DNA of 64,000 bases from Chloroflexota bacterium (lineage in GTDB: Bacteria; Chloroflexota; Anaerolineae; J102). Positions 34,217 through 44,816 of this stretch are shown one piece after another; the stretch's first letter is position 1, and each line of letters begins with the position of its first letter. The position numbers and the translations under genes were made by a program. Location of the stretch: the NCBI GenBank assembly GCA_029782215.1, contig JAKOVD010000024.1, positions 117,550-181,549 on the forward strand, written 5' to 3'. The notes below the pieces were generated by a model, which was not told where the DNA came from, did not search any database, and worked only from the letters and a program-made list of their open reading frames with translations.

Positions 34217-35440
34217 CTAGATCAGACCGACCAGCTTGCCGGCCTGTTCGAACACGCTCAGGGCAAAATCGATGTCCGCGATGGTGTGGGCGACGGTCAC
34301 ATTGGCGCGCAGCCGGCTGCTCCCGTGGGGCACGGCAGGCGGGATCGCCGGCAGCACAAACACACCGTTTTCCTGGCAGTGATGGGTCATCTGCATGGCC
34401 CGATCCTCTTCCCAGGTCATGATCGGCACGATCGGTGTCACGCTGACGCCGGTGTCGAAGCCGAGATCCTTCAGCCCGCCGATGAAGTGCTGGACGTTGC
34501 GCTGCAGGATGCGGTTGCGCTCAACGCCCTCGCGCTCGATGACATGAAAGGCAGCGGTGCAGCCGGCCGTGACGGAGGGAGGCAGGGCTGCGGAGAAGAT
34601 GAAGCCGCGCGCGGTGTGCTTCATGAACGTGATGAGATCGGCGCTGCCGGCCACATAGCCGCCCACGCCGGGGATGGTCTTGCTCAACGTTCCCATCTTG
34701 ATATCGATGACGCCAGGCAGGCCAAAATACTCCTCGATGCCGTGCCCTGTGGCGCCGAGGACACCCAGGCTGTGGGCCTCATCGATCATGAGCCGCGCGT
34801 GGTACTTACGGCAGAGTTCCACGGCTTCGGGAAGCGGAAAGATATCGCCGTCCATGCTGAAGACGGCGTCGGCCACCACCAGCTTGCCCACGTCGGTGGG
34901 CGCCTGCTGCAGGCGGCGTTCCAGGTCCTTCATGTCGTTATGCCGGAAGCGATGGAATTCACCGCGGGCCTGCATACAGCCATCCACGATACTGGCATGG
35001 TTCCATTTGTCAGAAAGGACCCAGTCGCCCTTGCCCACAAGCGTGGAAATGGTCGCGAGGTTCGTCACGTAGCCGCTGGAGAACGTAATCGCCGCCTCGC
35101 GACCGTGAAAGCGGGCAATCGTCTCTTCCAGCTCGACGTGGAGGTCGAGCGTGCCACCAAGGAGACGAACGCCGTGGGTTCCCGTGCCGAAACGATCCAA
35201 GGCCTCCCGCGCTGCCTGGATGATGTCGGGGTGTTGCAGCAGGCCAAGGTAACTATAGGTCGCAAACATGAGTTTGCGCTTGCCTTCGGAGATGACCCAG
35301 GCGCCGTCCAGCTCGGTGACTGACTTGTTGTAGTAGTAGAGATCGTGCTCCTTGAGCGTCTTGACACGCTCGGTCATCTCGTCGATCTTCCACTGGAATC
35401 CATCTGTCGCGGCGTCGGCAACAAACGTATTTTGCAGCAT
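34217..35440 (-). CDS. PLP-dependent alpha-oxoamine synthase (Kbl/SPT-like)
   Basis: Enzymes of this family condense an amino acid with an acyl-CoA, releasing CO2 (2-amino-3-ketobutyrate CoA ligase, 8-amino-7-oxononanoate synthase, serine palmitoyltransferase). The 407-residue protein shows GTHGVRLLGGTLDLHVELE near 90-108, SDKWNHASIVDG near 142, the PLP-contacting DEAHSLGVLG near 218, and the Schiff-base Lys in TLSKTIPGVGG near 253. AGGAG is placed well before the ATG. No threonine dehydrogenase or biotin gene is adjacent, so I cannot choose between the activities; the N-terminal extension resembles the SPT-like subgroup. Confidence 0.88.
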   Translation of the reverse strand: MLQNTFVADAATDGFQWKIDEMTERVKTLKEHDLYYYNKSVTELDGAWVISEGKRKLMFATYSYLGLLQHPDIIQAAREALDRFGTGTHGVRLLGGTLDLHVELEETIARFHGREAAITFSSGYVTNLATISTLVGKGDWVLSDKWNHASIVDGCMQARGEFHRFRHNDMKDLERRLQQAPTDVGKLVVADAVFSMDGDIFPLPEAVELCRKYHARLMIDEAHSLGVLGATGHGIEEYFGLPGVIDIKMGTLSKTIPGVGGYVAGSADLITFMKHTARGFIFSAALPPSVTAGCTAAFHVIEREGVERNRILQRNVQHFIGGLKDLGFDTGVSVTPIVPIMTWEEDRAMQMTHHCQENGVFVLPAIPPAVPHGSSRLRANVTVAHTIADIDFALSVFEQAGKLVGLI

Positions 35441-35502
35441 GGGATGATAACTCCTGATTGAATAAGGGGCGGCCGGATGGGAAGAAGGGCCGCGATGATT
35501 AT

Positions 35503-36012
35503 TTACGGTTCAGTCGGAGGCGCGGTGGGTGCGTTGGGGTCTGCCGGCTGCTGGCGAGCCCATTTTTTCAGGCGACTGTAGGAGTGTTTGCTCTTGCCGA
35601 ACGCCAGGCGAATGCCTTCACGGCTGATGCTCTCCACCCAACCTTCCACGGTGGCCGCCTTGACAAGCAGGTCCAGGGTCCAACCGGTGTCGGTCCAGCC
35701 GAAATCACGGGGTTGGCGTTCGGTCATGAGCGAGGCGAGCTGGTCGCCGAGCGTCGGCGAAATCGTTTCGGGCCGGCCGGGCGACGTGCTGCGCTCCAGG
35801 GCATCGATGCCCCGATCGTTGAATGCCTTGATTCTTGCGCGTACGGTTGCGGCAGAGAGCTCAAGGGTGTCGGCAATGACCGGTACACCCAGCCCCCCTG
35901 AAGAAAGCAAGACGATCTGCGCCCAACGCGCTTGAACCATGTCATCGCTGTTGGCGAGACTCTGGAGAAGGTCGTGTTCGTTCTCGGAAAGCGAGCGGGC
36001 ATAGAGCGCCAT
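35503..36012 (-). CDS. Stand-alone helix-turn-helix protein, IS630-transposase-N-domain-like
   Basis: The predicted 169-residue protein has two helix-turn-helix units: residues about 35-65 (GVPVIADTLELSAATVRARIKAFNDRGIDAL) and a winged second part (about 110-150, WTLDLLVKAATVEGWVESISREGIRLAFG). This order is that of the DNA-binding half of IS630-type transposases, but no DDE catalytic domain follows in this or another frame; the protein ends in a Pro-rich tail. It may be a domesticated DNA-binding protein. The ATG at 36012 lies just after the predicted transcription start; an ATG at 36018 is also possible. Confidence 0.75.
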   Translation of the reverse strand: MALYARSLSENEHDLLQSLANSDDMVQARWAQIVLLSSGGLGVPVIADTLELSAATVRARIKAFNDRGIDALERSTSPGRPETISPTLGDQLASLMTERQPRDFGWTDTGWTLDLLVKAATVEGWVESISREGIRLAFGKSKHSYSRLKKWARQQPADPNAPTAPPTEP

Positions 36013-36021
36013 AAGCAAGCG

Positions 36022-36051
36022 ATTGTAGTCGATCCCTCCGGGAAGTGCAAA
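36022..36051 (-). promoter_or_regulatory. Candidate promoter of the HTH gene
   Basis: On the minus strand TTTGCA (36046-36051) and TACAAT (36022-36027) are separated by 18 bp. Transcription would start near 36015, almost at the start codon, suggesting a leaderless mRNA. Confidence 0.5.
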
Positions 36052-36142
36052 GTCTTTTTTGGAAAGTCACAACTCTTTTTTTGACGTGTTGCCGGGTGTC
36101 TGACAATGCCGCGCGCCATATTGCCCCTGGTCTTGACGGATT

Positions 36143-36151
36143 TGCTATAAT
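36143..36151 (+). promoter_or_regulatory. Extended -10 promoter for the DUF951 gene
   Basis: TGC-TATAAT with a consensus -10 (36146-36151) lies 30 nt before the ATG at 36182. A weak -35 (TTGCCC, 36121-36126) is 19 bp upstream. Confidence 0.55.
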
Positions 36152-36181
36152 CCCCACGATTCCACTCACGGCGATCCTCTA

Positions 36182-36433
36182 ATGACCTTTGTCCCTGTCC
36201 ACATTGGTGATGTTGTCCGGCTGCGAAAGCAGCATGCCTGTGGCGGGTGGGAGTGGGAAGTAGTACGGACCGGCGCTGACATCGGCTTGGTCTGCCGCAC
36301 ATGCAAGCGGCGGCTCCTGCTGCCCCGCGATCAGTTCCGCCGCTCCCTGAAAAGTCTGATCCAGAAGGCGGCGGCCGAGTCCCCCGAAATCCCCCCTGCC
36401 GAGATCGCTGCGGCGACCGACTCTGAAGTCTGA
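36182..36433 (+). CDS. DUF951 family protein (YyzM-like)
   Basis: The 83-residue protein matches DUF951: [33 protein letters not shown], then a CxxC (VCRTCKRR) and LLPRDQF. The Cys pair plus the first Cys may bind a metal. In Firmicutes the homolog lies near the chromosome partition genes; the function is unknown. The C-terminus is a Glu/Ala/Pro-rich tail. The MFS gene follows after 9 nt, so the two share a transcript. No Shine-Dalgarno is visible before the ATG. Confidence 0.87.
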   Translation: MTFVPVHIGDVVRLRKQHACGGWEWEVVRTGADIGLVCRTCKRRLLLPRDQFRRSLKSLIQKAAAESPEIPPAEIAAATDSEV

Positions 36434-36442
36434 TACCCCCCC

Positions 36443-37792
36443 ATGTCCCCTGCGGCTCCCAATGCCGGATTCCGGCCCATCTTGCGGCTGGCCTCATTTC
36501 GCTATCTTTGGCTATCGCAGCTCCTGGCCCTGACGGCCCAAAACGGCATCCACTTTGTGCAGTTGGTGTTGATCGAGCAGTTGACGGGGCGCAGTGTGCA
36601 CATCGGTTTGATGGTCGTCGCCTTCAGCTTGCCTCCGGTCCTCCTGGCCCTGGTTTCGGGAAGCATCATCGATAGAGTGCCCAAGAAGTGGGTGATCTCG
36701 TTCTCGAACCTGTCACGAGCGGCGCTTGCCCTCGCCTACCTGCCGGCGCTTAAATGGCTGGATGGCGAGGCGTTGTTGGTGACCATCTATCTCATCACCT
36801 TCGTCGCTTCTGCCATTGGCGTCTTCAATAACCCGGCTGTGTTGGCCAAGCTTCCCTTGATCGTGGGTGAGGACCGCCTGATCGTTGCCAATTCGCTCTT
36901 CAATATCACCATCGCTGCCGCGCAAATTGTCGGCCTGATCCTGTTGGCCCCGGTGGCCGTCAAGGCTGGCGGCGTTGGCGCCGGCTTCCTGCTGATGGCG
37001 GCATGTTACCTGCTGGCTCTGATCATGGATCTACGCCTGCCGCGCGACCATGTGCGTCCGCAACAGGCGCACGAGTCTGGTCTGACCTGGCAGCGGGCTC
37101 GCCAGGACTGGCATGAGGGCTGGCGTTTCACCATCGATCACCGCCTGATCACGATCGCTATGGTGCAGCTTACCCTGGTGACGACCCTGATCATGATCCT
37201 GGCGATGATCGCACCCGGTCTGAGCGCGCGCGTCCTGGGGTTGGCGCCGGAGGATGCCGTAGTCGTCTTTGCCCCTGCGGGTATAGGCATGTTCCTGGCC
37301 ATGATCTTCCTGGGACGTTGGGGTACCAGGATGGGGCAGCAATGGCTGCAAATCGCCATGCTTCTGCTGGCAGCCGCCGGTTTTGCCGCACTCGGCTTTG
37401 TCAGCCGGGACTACAGCGTCCTGCGGATTCCGATTTTTGACGTCTATCCCGAGAGAGTGCTGTCGTTGACGGGCATGGTGGCGTTGATCGCCCTCGTCGT
37501 GGGCTTTGCCGTGTACGGCGTGATCACGATCGCACAGACCACCATCCAGAAGTACACGCCTGCCAGTCTGCGCGGAAGGGTTTTCACGGTGCAATTCATG
37601 GTGACCAACCTGGTCGGCATGATCCCGCTGCTGGCCGCTGCTTCAATCGCCGATTGGCTGGGAATCCCCGAAACCCTCCGATGGCTGGCTATCCTCTGCG
37701 CTGCTGTCGCCTTGATGAGCACCGCGGCATTCCGGCGTTCATCTACTGGAGGAGAAGCCGCGCTGGGCGTCGACACCACCCCACCAGCGTGA
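36443..37792 (+). CDS. Major facilitator superfamily transporter
   Basis: The 449-residue protein has 12 predicted membrane helices in two halves, with the MFS motif-A-like loop GSIIDRVPKKWVI between helices 2 and 3 and a long central loop (about residues 195-225). The N-terminal FRYLWLSQLLALTAQ start is typical of the MFS_3/enterobactin-exporter-like group. The substrate is unknown. It lies 9 nt after the DUF951 gene and is convergent with the GNAT gene at 37835. Confidence 0.88.
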   Translation: MSPAAPNAGFRPILRLASFRYLWLSQLLALTAQNGIHFVQLVLIEQLTGRSVHIGLMVVAFSLPPVLLALVSGSIIDRVPKKWVISFSNLSRAALALAYLPALKWLDGEALLVTIYLITFVASAIGVFNNPAVLAKLPLIVGEDRLIVANSLFNITIAAAQIVGLILLAPVAVKAGGVGAGFLLMAACYLLALIMDLRLPRDHVRPQQAHESGLTWQRARQDWHEGWRFTIDHRLITIAMVQLTLVTTLIMILAMIAPGLSARVLGLAPEDAVVVFAPAGIGMFLAMIFLGRWGTRMGQQWLQIAMLLLAAAGFAALGFVSRDYSVLRIPIFDVYPERVLSLTGMVALIALVVGFAVYGVITIAQTTIQKYTPASLRGRVFTVQFMVTNLVGMIPLLAAASIADWLGIPETLRWLAILCAAVALMSTAAFRRSSTGGEAALGVDTTPPA

Positions 37793-37834
37793 GGGGAGGG
37801 GAACAGCGTCGCTGCTGCGATCTCGACGCCTGTC

Positions 37835-38422
37835 TTAGGCGGCCGCCCTGCGGACGGGGCGCATTTCCGTTGGCGGTACTCCCCAGTCTGCGTCTGTGAG
37901 GTCGGCCTCGATATAGATCTGTCCAGCATGGATCACGCGGCGCACCGCGACCGGTGAATGGCGCAGGAGCTGGCTGACAGCCTGGTTGGCGCTGTGCACA
38001 ATGGCCACAAAGCGCAGGATGCCGGCGGCGCGGGCATCGGCGGCTGCAACTCGCAGCATTGCCTGGCCAATCCCCTGTCCCTGGAAGTCGTCGCGCACCG
38101 TGAGCGCGATCTCTGCCTCTTCCTGATCCAGGCGCACCCAGCGGACGCCGCCCACTGCCACCTGGGGTTTCCTCCCCATACGCACGAAGGCAAGCCATCC
38201 CTTTCCCTGCCGGCAGGCGTTCTCGGCGATCGCTCGGGCTTCGGCCGCTACGGCTGCCGGATCAGGATCGGCGAGCGGCTCGTTGAAGCGCAGGTAGCGG
38301 CTCGTTGGGCTCAGGTGGCTGAAGAGGTCGATCAGATAGGGAACGTCTTTGGCGCCCGCAAGAGTGCGAAGCCAGACGCGGCGGCCTGTGCGCGTGCGAA
38401 AAACCTGGTAGACAGATGACAC
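37835..38422 (-). CDS. GNAT-family N-acetyltransferase
   Basis: The 195-residue protein has the GNAT fold: motif A VRDDFQGQGIGQAMLRVA near residues 127-144 (acetyl-CoA pyrophosphate loop Q/R-x-x-G-x-G/A), preceded by beta strands (AVGGVRWVRL, AEIALTV). The N-terminal region with SPTSRYLRF resembles the GNAT domain fused to acyl-CoA synthetases in protein acetyltransferases. It starts at GTG with AGGAG upstream. The next gene upstream is a clear paralog. The target is unknown. Confidence 0.87.
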   Translation of the reverse strand: MSSVYQVFRTRTGRRVWLRTLAGAKDVPYLIDLFSHLSPTSRYLRFNEPLADPDPAAVAAEARAIAENACRQGKGWLAFVRMGRKPQVAVGGVRWVRLDQEEAEIALTVRDDFQGQGIGQAMLRVAAADARAAGILRFVAIVHSANQAVSQLLRHSPVAVRRVIHAGQIYIEADLTDADWGVPPTEMRPVRRAAA

Positions 38423-38557
38423 GACACTCTCCTATGACGCGATGCGTCACAAGGGAGTGTACCACGCTTCCCTGCGGGAAACAAAGCCTGCTGCTTGCCA
38501 GCCGGCGCGGAGGTGCGCAGCCAAAATGCTGGCGTCCGGCGGCGGAGTCACACCTTG

Positions 38558-39157
38558 CTACGCAAGGTGGGTCACATCGAGATCGATTTCGAGGTGAGTC
38601 TCACCAGCGTGTGTGCTGCTGCGGTAGTTGAGGCCAAGACCGCGCAGCATCCTGAACACCGACTGGTTGGAGGCCTGGGCATCGGCCATCAGCCTGTGAA
38701 TGCCCGCCTTCTGTGCCTCAGTGATCAAGATGCGCAGCAGCTCGGTCCCGATTCCCTGTCCCTGGAGGTCATCGCGCACCGTGAGGGAAGCCTCGGCGAT
38801 GCCAGCACCGGTCACGACAAAGCGAGCACCGCCGATGCAGGCGCCGAGCTCGTCCGGCAGGTCGGCAAACGCCAGCCAGCCCTGGCTGGGCAAATGGATG
38901 GCGGCAATGTGCTCGGCGGTCTCCTGCAGCCACGCCGGGTCAGGTTGCTCCAGGGCCAGATGAAAGCGCAGGTAGCGGCTCTGTGGGCTGAGATGAGCGA
39001 ACAGGTCGTACAGATAGGGTGTGTCATCCGGTCGCAGACGCCGGATGGTGAGCAGAAGTCCGCTCTTGGTCCGAAAGGTCTTTTTCCTCAAGGTCTTGGT
39101 GAAAGCAGATGCGTGCTGATCCGGCCCACCTGTCGACGCGGCTGGGCGAGGGTGCAA
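38558..39157 (-). CDS. GNAT-family N-acetyltransferase, paralog of the neighbour
   Basis: The 199-residue protein shares the same plan with the GNAT at 37835: LFAHLSPQSRYLRFH near residue 60, GGARFVV near 108, and motif A VRDDLQGQGIGTELLRIL near 128-145. The two genes are on the same strand, 135 nt apart, and probably arose by tandem duplication. The N-terminal 25 residues lack homology, so the true start may be internal. It lies between thrC and its paralog. Substrate unknown. Confidence 0.85.
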   Translation of the reverse strand: MHPRPAASTGGPDQHASAFTKTLRKKTFRTKSGLLLTIRRLRPDDTPYLYDLFAHLSPQSRYLRFHLALEQPDPAWLQETAEHIAAIHLPSQGWLAFADLPDELGACIGGARFVVTGAGIAEASLTVRDDLQGQGIGTELLRILITEAQKAGIHRLMADAQASNQSVFRMLRGLGLNYRSSTHAGETHLEIDLDVTHLA

Positions 39158-39186
39158 TGTCCGGGAAGCGATGACACCGCTTCGCC

Positions 39187-40515
39187 TTAACTGCGGCTAA
39201 AAGCACGTTCGAGCGTCTTCTTGACGACGTCCGCGTCGGCCGGCAAATAGATAGGCGGGTTGGCGTAGTGGGCTTCAACCCCCTCCAGCTTGTCCTCGTG
39301 GTAGCCGACCTTGAATTGCGTGAACTTGAGCCCATGCGCCGTGGAGATGACGACGACACGCTCGTGGCGCTGGATGACGCCGCGCCTGGCCAGCTTGACC
39401 AGGGCAGTCAAAGCGACGCCGGTGTGCGGGCAGGTGTAGAGACCGGTGCGGTCCGCCAGAGCGGCGGTGTCTGCGATCTCATGCTCGCTCGCCTCTTCGA
39501 CAACGCCTTCGAAATGCTGAAGGGTTGCTGCTGCCTTTTCATAGCTGACCGGGTCACCGATCTGGATCGCAGAGGCCAGCGTGGTGCTGGCTTTGAGCGT
39601 CACCTTCTCGGCGAAGCCTCGCTTGTAGGACTGATAGAAGGGATTGGCATTGGCAGCTTGGGCCGCGGCCAGGCGCGGCAGCTTGTCGATGAGACCCATC
39701 TCTTTCATCTGCAGCAGCCCCTTGCCCAGCGCACTGATATTGCCAAGGTTGCCGACGGGAATGACAAACCAGTCCGGCACTTCCCAATCAAATTGCTGTA
39801 CAACCTCGATGCCAACCGTCTTCTGGCCCTCAATGCGCAATGAGTTCATCGAATTGGCCAGGTAGATACTGTTGTCCTTCGTGACCTCTTTGACGATGCG
39901 CATACAGCCGTCGAAGTCGGTGTCCAGCGCCAGAACCGTGGCGCCGTTGGCAATTGGCTGGATGAGCTGCGCCGCACTGACCTTGCCCTGGGGCAGGAAG
40001 ACGATGGTGGGAATCCCCGCCGCAGCTCCGTAGGCAGCCAACGCAGCCGATGTATCCCCGGTCGAAGCGCAGGCCACCGCCTGGATGGGCTTGCCCTGTT
40101 GCATCATCTGCTTGACGACGCTGACAAGCACCGTCATGCCCAGGTCCTTGAACGATCCCGTGTGGCTGTTGCCCGACTGCTTGACCCAGAGATCGGGAAT
40201 GCCGATCTGCTCGCCCAGGCGCGCTGCCCAGAACAGGTTGGTATTGCCCTCAAAGGTGCTGACGACGTTGTCATCGGCCAGGTCGGGGACAACCCATTCT
40301 TTGTAGCGCCAGACGCCAGAACCGTAGGGGAAATGGGTGGTGCCAGAACGATCGCTGAAGAGGCGTATCCAGGCGGCGCCAGAACGGTTGTGCAGGGCAG
40401 CGGTGTCGTGATGGACTTCAAGCAGGCCGCCGCACGTGGGACAAGTGTAGATGACTTCGTAGAGCGGCCACTGGCCGGGACAGCCGCGGAAACAGCGGAA
40501 GTGGGCTGAGTACAT
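39187..40515 (-). CDS. thrC: Threonine synthase
   Basis: It converts O-phosphohomoserine to threonine with PLP. The predicted 442-residue protein begins with a zinc-ribbon-like segment (CFRGCP ... CPTCGG), common in bacterial long-form ThrC. The PLP Lys lies in [13 protein letters not shown] near residue 117, and the phosphate loop is [13 protein letters not shown] near 230. The frame is open to 40860, but the ATG at 40515 begins the homologous part, and the earlier start would overlap argH. It completes the aspartate route with lysC, hom and asd at 51-54 kb. Confidence 0.94.
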   Translation of the reverse strand: MYSAHFRCFRGCPGQWPLYEVIYTCPTCGGLLEVHHDTAALHNRSGAAWIRLFSDRSGTTHFPYGSGVWRYKEWVVPDLADDNVVSTFEGNTNLFWAARLGEQIGIPDLWVKQSGNSHTGSFKDLGMTVLVSVVKQMMQQGKPIQAVACASTGDTSAALAAYGAAAGIPTIVFLPQGKVSAAQLIQPIANGATVLALDTDFDGCMRIVKEVTKDNSIYLANSMNSLRIEGQKTVGIEVVQQFDWEVPDWFVIPVGNLGNISALGKGLLQMKEMGLIDKLPRLAAAQAANANPFYQSYKRGFAEKVTLKASTTLASAIQIGDPVSYEKAAATLQHFEGVVEEASEHEIADTAALADRTGLYTCPHTGVALTALVKLARRGVIQRHERVVVISTAHGLKFTQFKVGYHEDKLEGVEAHYANPPIYLPADADVVKKTLERAFSRS

Positions 40516-40555
40516 GGTGGGCGAAAGAGGCGAGAAACGGGTGGCGGGTGAAAGG

Positions 40556-41941
<1,386 letters not shown>

Positions 41942-41995
41942 GACTTCATTCTCTCCAACCAAAGACCTTCCGGCGGCGACGAGGACCGTCGCCGT

Positions 41996-42952
41996 TCAGA
42001 CAGCGCTCGCCTCGTTGAGGACCTTCATCTCCTCATCCGTCAGGCGCAGGTTGACGGCCCCAAGACTGTCCTGGAGCTGGGCAATGGTGTTGGCGCCGAT
42101 GATGGGCGAGGTGATGACCGGCTGGGTGAGCTGCCAGGCCAGGGCAATCTGGCTGGGCGTGGCGCCGCGTTGGCCGGCGATCTCCTCGACAGCGGCCAAC
42201 GTGCGCCAGCCGCGTTCGGTGAAATAGCGTTTGACCGCGCCCAGGCGGGCCGAATCGGGCGGCATGGCGTCCGCCCGGTACTTTCCTGTCAGGAAGCCGC
42301 CGCCCAGGGGGCTGTAGGGAATGACGCCGATGCCTTCGCTTTCGCAGAGAGGTTTCAGCTCCTGCTCGAACTCCTGGCGATGCACCAAACTGTAATGCGG
42401 CTGCAGGCTCTCGTAGCGCGCCAGACCCAAACGGTCGCTGGTCCACAAGGCCTTCATCAGACGCCAGGCGGCGATATTGGAGCAGCCAAGATACCTCACC
42501 TTTCCCTGGTGCACCAGGTCGTCCAGCGCCCGCAGGGTCTCATCCATCGGGGTTTCGCGGTCGTCCCAGTGGATTTGGTAGAGGTCGATGGCATCGATGC
42601 CCAGGCGGCGGAGGCTGTCCTCGACTCCCTGCATGATGTGGCTGCGGCTGAGCCCATCGCCGTTGGGGCCTTCCCACATGCGACCCCGTACCTTGGTGGC
42701 GATGACCATCTCGCGGCGGTTCTTGCGCGCTGCCAGCCAGCGACCGATGATTTCTTCGGCTACGCCGCCAGGATTGCCCGGCGCCCACCGCGAGTAAACG
42801 TCGGCCGTGTCCAGGAAGTTGCCGCCCGCGGCAACGAAGGCATCCATGACCGCAAAGGCGGCTGCTTCATCGGCAGTCCACCCCCACTGCATCGTGCCCA
42901 GGCAAAGCTCAGAAACCTTGAGACCGGTCCGGCCGAGGTTGCGATAGTTCAT
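41996..42952 (-). CDS. Aldo/keto reductase
   Basis: The 318-residue protein has the AKR (beta/alpha)8 barrel hallmarks: LGTMQWGWT near the N-terminus, the DTADVYS motif with catalytic Asp/Tyr near residues 47-53, Lys in VIATKVRGR near 84, His in the YQIHWDD segment near 126, and the NADP-binding C-terminal [14 protein letters not shown]. It probably reduces a carbonyl with NADPH. A weak AGAGAACG precedes the ATG. It is 54 nt upstream of argH; no functional link is obvious. Confidence 0.93.
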   Translation of the reverse strand: MNYRNLGRTGLKVSELCLGTMQWGWTADEAAAFAVMDAFVAAGGNFLDTADVYSRWAPGNPGGVAEEIIGRWLAARKNRREMVIATKVRGRMWEGPNGDGLSRSHIMQGVEDSLRRLGIDAIDLYQIHWDDRETPMDETLRALDDLVHQGKVRYLGCSNIAAWRLMKALWTSDRLGLARYESLQPHYSLVHRQEFEQELKPLCESEGIGVIPYSPLGGGFLTGKYRADAMPPDSARLGAVKRYFTERGWRTLAAVEEIAGQRGATPSQIALAWQLTQPVITSPIIGANTIAQLQDSLGAVNLRLTDEEMKVLNEASAV

Positions 42953-43053
42953 TGTTCGTTCTCTGTCGATGAAGTAGGGGAATGGCGGCGAATTCGGATG
43001 CCTCCCGGTCAGATTCTACCACAGGGCGCGGCGCAGTCGTGTCGCGCTGCGAC

Positions 43054-43089
43054 AAAAAAGCGCCCCTGCCGGGAGAGGCAAGGGCGCTT
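43054..43089 (-). terminator. Intrinsic terminator after the fadD-like gene
   Basis: On the minus strand a 13-bp GC-rich stem (43077-43089 with 43058-43070, one mismatch) is followed by a run of T (43054-43059). It lies 41 nt beyond the stop codon at 43130. Confidence 0.88.
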
Positions 43090-43129
43090 CGCAAGCGTTG
43101 GTGACAAAGTCCGCGAGGAAGCAGCCGGC

Positions 43130-44698
43130 CTATTCGTCCTTGAGCTCGCGCTTCAGGATCTTGCCGGTTGCCGTCATCGGCAACTGCGAGCGGAACTCGA
43201 TATAGCGCGGGTACTTGTAGGCAGCCAGCCCCACTTTGCAGAACTCCATGATCTCGTCCGCCGTGGCGCTCGTTCCTGGTTTGAGCACGATAAAGGCCTT
43301 GACCTCCTCGCCAAGCTTGTCATCGGGCACGCCCTTGACGGCCACGAGGGAGACCTTGGGGTGCGTCATCAGGTACTCCTCGACCTCGCGCGGGTAGACG
43401 TTGAAGCCGCCGCGCAGGATCATCTCCTTCTTGCGGTCGACGATGAAGTAATAACCGTCGCGATCGCGCTTGGCCAGGTCGCCCGTGTGGAACCAGTCCT
43501 TGGTCATGACCTCGGCCGTGGCTTCCGGGCGCCTGTAATAGCCCTTCATCACGCAGTGGCCGCGCACAACGATCTCACCCACCGCCGTGAACTCCTCGCC
43601 TTCGGCGGGGTCCGGCAGGAAGTTGTCGTTCTCATCCACCAGCGACAGTTGCACGCCCCAGATGGGAAGGCCAATGGAGCCGGGCTTGCGCGGTTTGCGC
43701 CGTACGTTGAAGCTGGCGACCGGGGAGGTCTCGCTCAGCCCGTACCCCTCCAGAATGGGGACATTGAAACGGGCCTCGAAGTTGCGGAGCAGCTCGACCG
43801 GAAGCGCGGCGCCGCCAGACACCGCGGTATGCAGGTTGCTGGCGATCTTGTTCATGTCGAACTGTTCTTCGGCGTGCGGATAGCTGAACAGAGCCCAGTA
43901 CATGGTGGGCACGCCGGCGAAGATCGTCACGTTGTCACGCTGCATGATGCCCAGGGCCGCATCGGGCGTGAACCGCGGCAGCAGCGTGAGCGTGGCGCCG
44001 CCGTAGAACCCCGCATTCATCAGCACCGTCTGGCCGAAGGAGTGGAAGAGCGGCAGGGTGACGAGCTCCACGTCGCCGACATTGGCATTGGCAAGCTCGC
44101 GGCTGAGAATGGCATTCATGACCATGTTCATGTGCGTGAGCTGGGCGCCCTTGGGATTCCCCGTCGTCCCCGATGTGTAGAGGATGACGGCCACATCGTC
44201 GGCCTGGGTCTGCACCGTATCGAACGCGGGCGAGCCACTCATCCCCAGGAACTTGTTGAAGTCGATGATCGCCGGGTCGTCATGGGCAAAGGGCTGCGCA
44301 GGGTCGGCATTGGCGACCACGAGCGTGCGGCAGGGCTCGACCTGCTGGAAGCCGCCGTAGGCAGACTCGAAGAAGTTGGCAAAGGCCACCAACGCCACCG
44401 CATCGCTGTCCTTGAGGTGATAGGCAACCTCGCGGGCGGTAAAGAGCACGTTGAACGGGACGACAGTGGCGCCTGCCTTGAGGATGCCGTAGTAGGCAAT
44501 GGGAAAGAAGGGGAGATTCGGCATCATCAACGCCACCTTGTCACCCTGCTTGACGCCCAGCCTGGTCAGGCCGTTGGCAAACATGTTGGCAGCGGCATTG
44601 AGTTGGGCGTAGCTGAACTTGCGGTCGTTGAAGATGACGGCAGTCTGTCCAGGATAGTCCTGTGCACTGGCTTCCAGCAGAATACTGAGGTTGAGCAC
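43130..44698 (-). CDS. fadD: Long-chain fatty acid-CoA ligase
   Basis: It activates fatty acids to acyl-CoA via an acyl-adenylate. The 522-residue protein shows the AMP-binding P-loop LYTSGTTGNPKGAQLTH near residue 172, EGYGLSETSPV near 320, the adenylate motif WFHTGDLAKRD near 400, and the C-terminal Lys motif TATGKILKRELK at the end. The start is GTG with AAGGAG 6 nt upstream, and a strong promoter lies at 44746-44774. Family specificity (long or medium chain) cannot be read from sequence alone. Confidence 0.93.
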   Translation of the reverse strand: MLNLSILLEASAQDYPGQTAVIFNDRKFSYAQLNAAANMFANGLTRLGVKQGDKVALMMPNLPFFPIAYYGILKAGATVVPFNVLFTAREVAYHLKDSDAVALVAFANFFESAYGGFQQVEPCRTLVVANADPAQPFAHDDPAIIDFNKFLGMSGSPAFDTVQTQADDVAVILYTSGTTGNPKGAQLTHMNMVMNAILSRELANANVGDVELVTLPLFHSFGQTVLMNAGFYGGATLTLLPRFTPDAALGIMQRDNVTIFAGVPTMYWALFSYPHAEEQFDMNKIASNLHTAVSGGAALPVELLRNFEARFNVPILEGYGLSETSPVASFNVRRKPRKPGSIGLPIWGVQLSLVDENDNFLPDPAEGEEFTAVGEIVVRGHCVMKGYYRRPEATAEVMTKDWFHTGDLAKRDRDGYYFIVDRKKEMILRGGFNVYPREVEEYLMTHPKVSLVAVKGVPDDKLGEEVKAFIVLKPGTSATADEIMEFCKVGLAAYKYPRYIEFRSQLPMTATGKILKRELKDE

Positions 44699-44745
44699 GT
44701 GCAGCTCCTTGTATGCGAGTGTGCGGGTGGAGAACGTGGAGCAGT

Positions 44746-44774
44746 AGTCTAGGGGCCAGTCCTTGTCCTGTCAA
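44746..44774 (-). promoter_or_regulatory. Promoter of the fadD-like gene
   Basis: On the minus strand TTGACA (44769-44774) and TAGACT (44746-44751) are separated by 17 bp. Transcription would start about 40 nt before the GTG at 44698. Confidence 0.75.
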
Positions 44775-44816
44775 CCACGAATTGCCTCCGGGCAACAGCG
44801 TGCGCCAACCCCGGGA

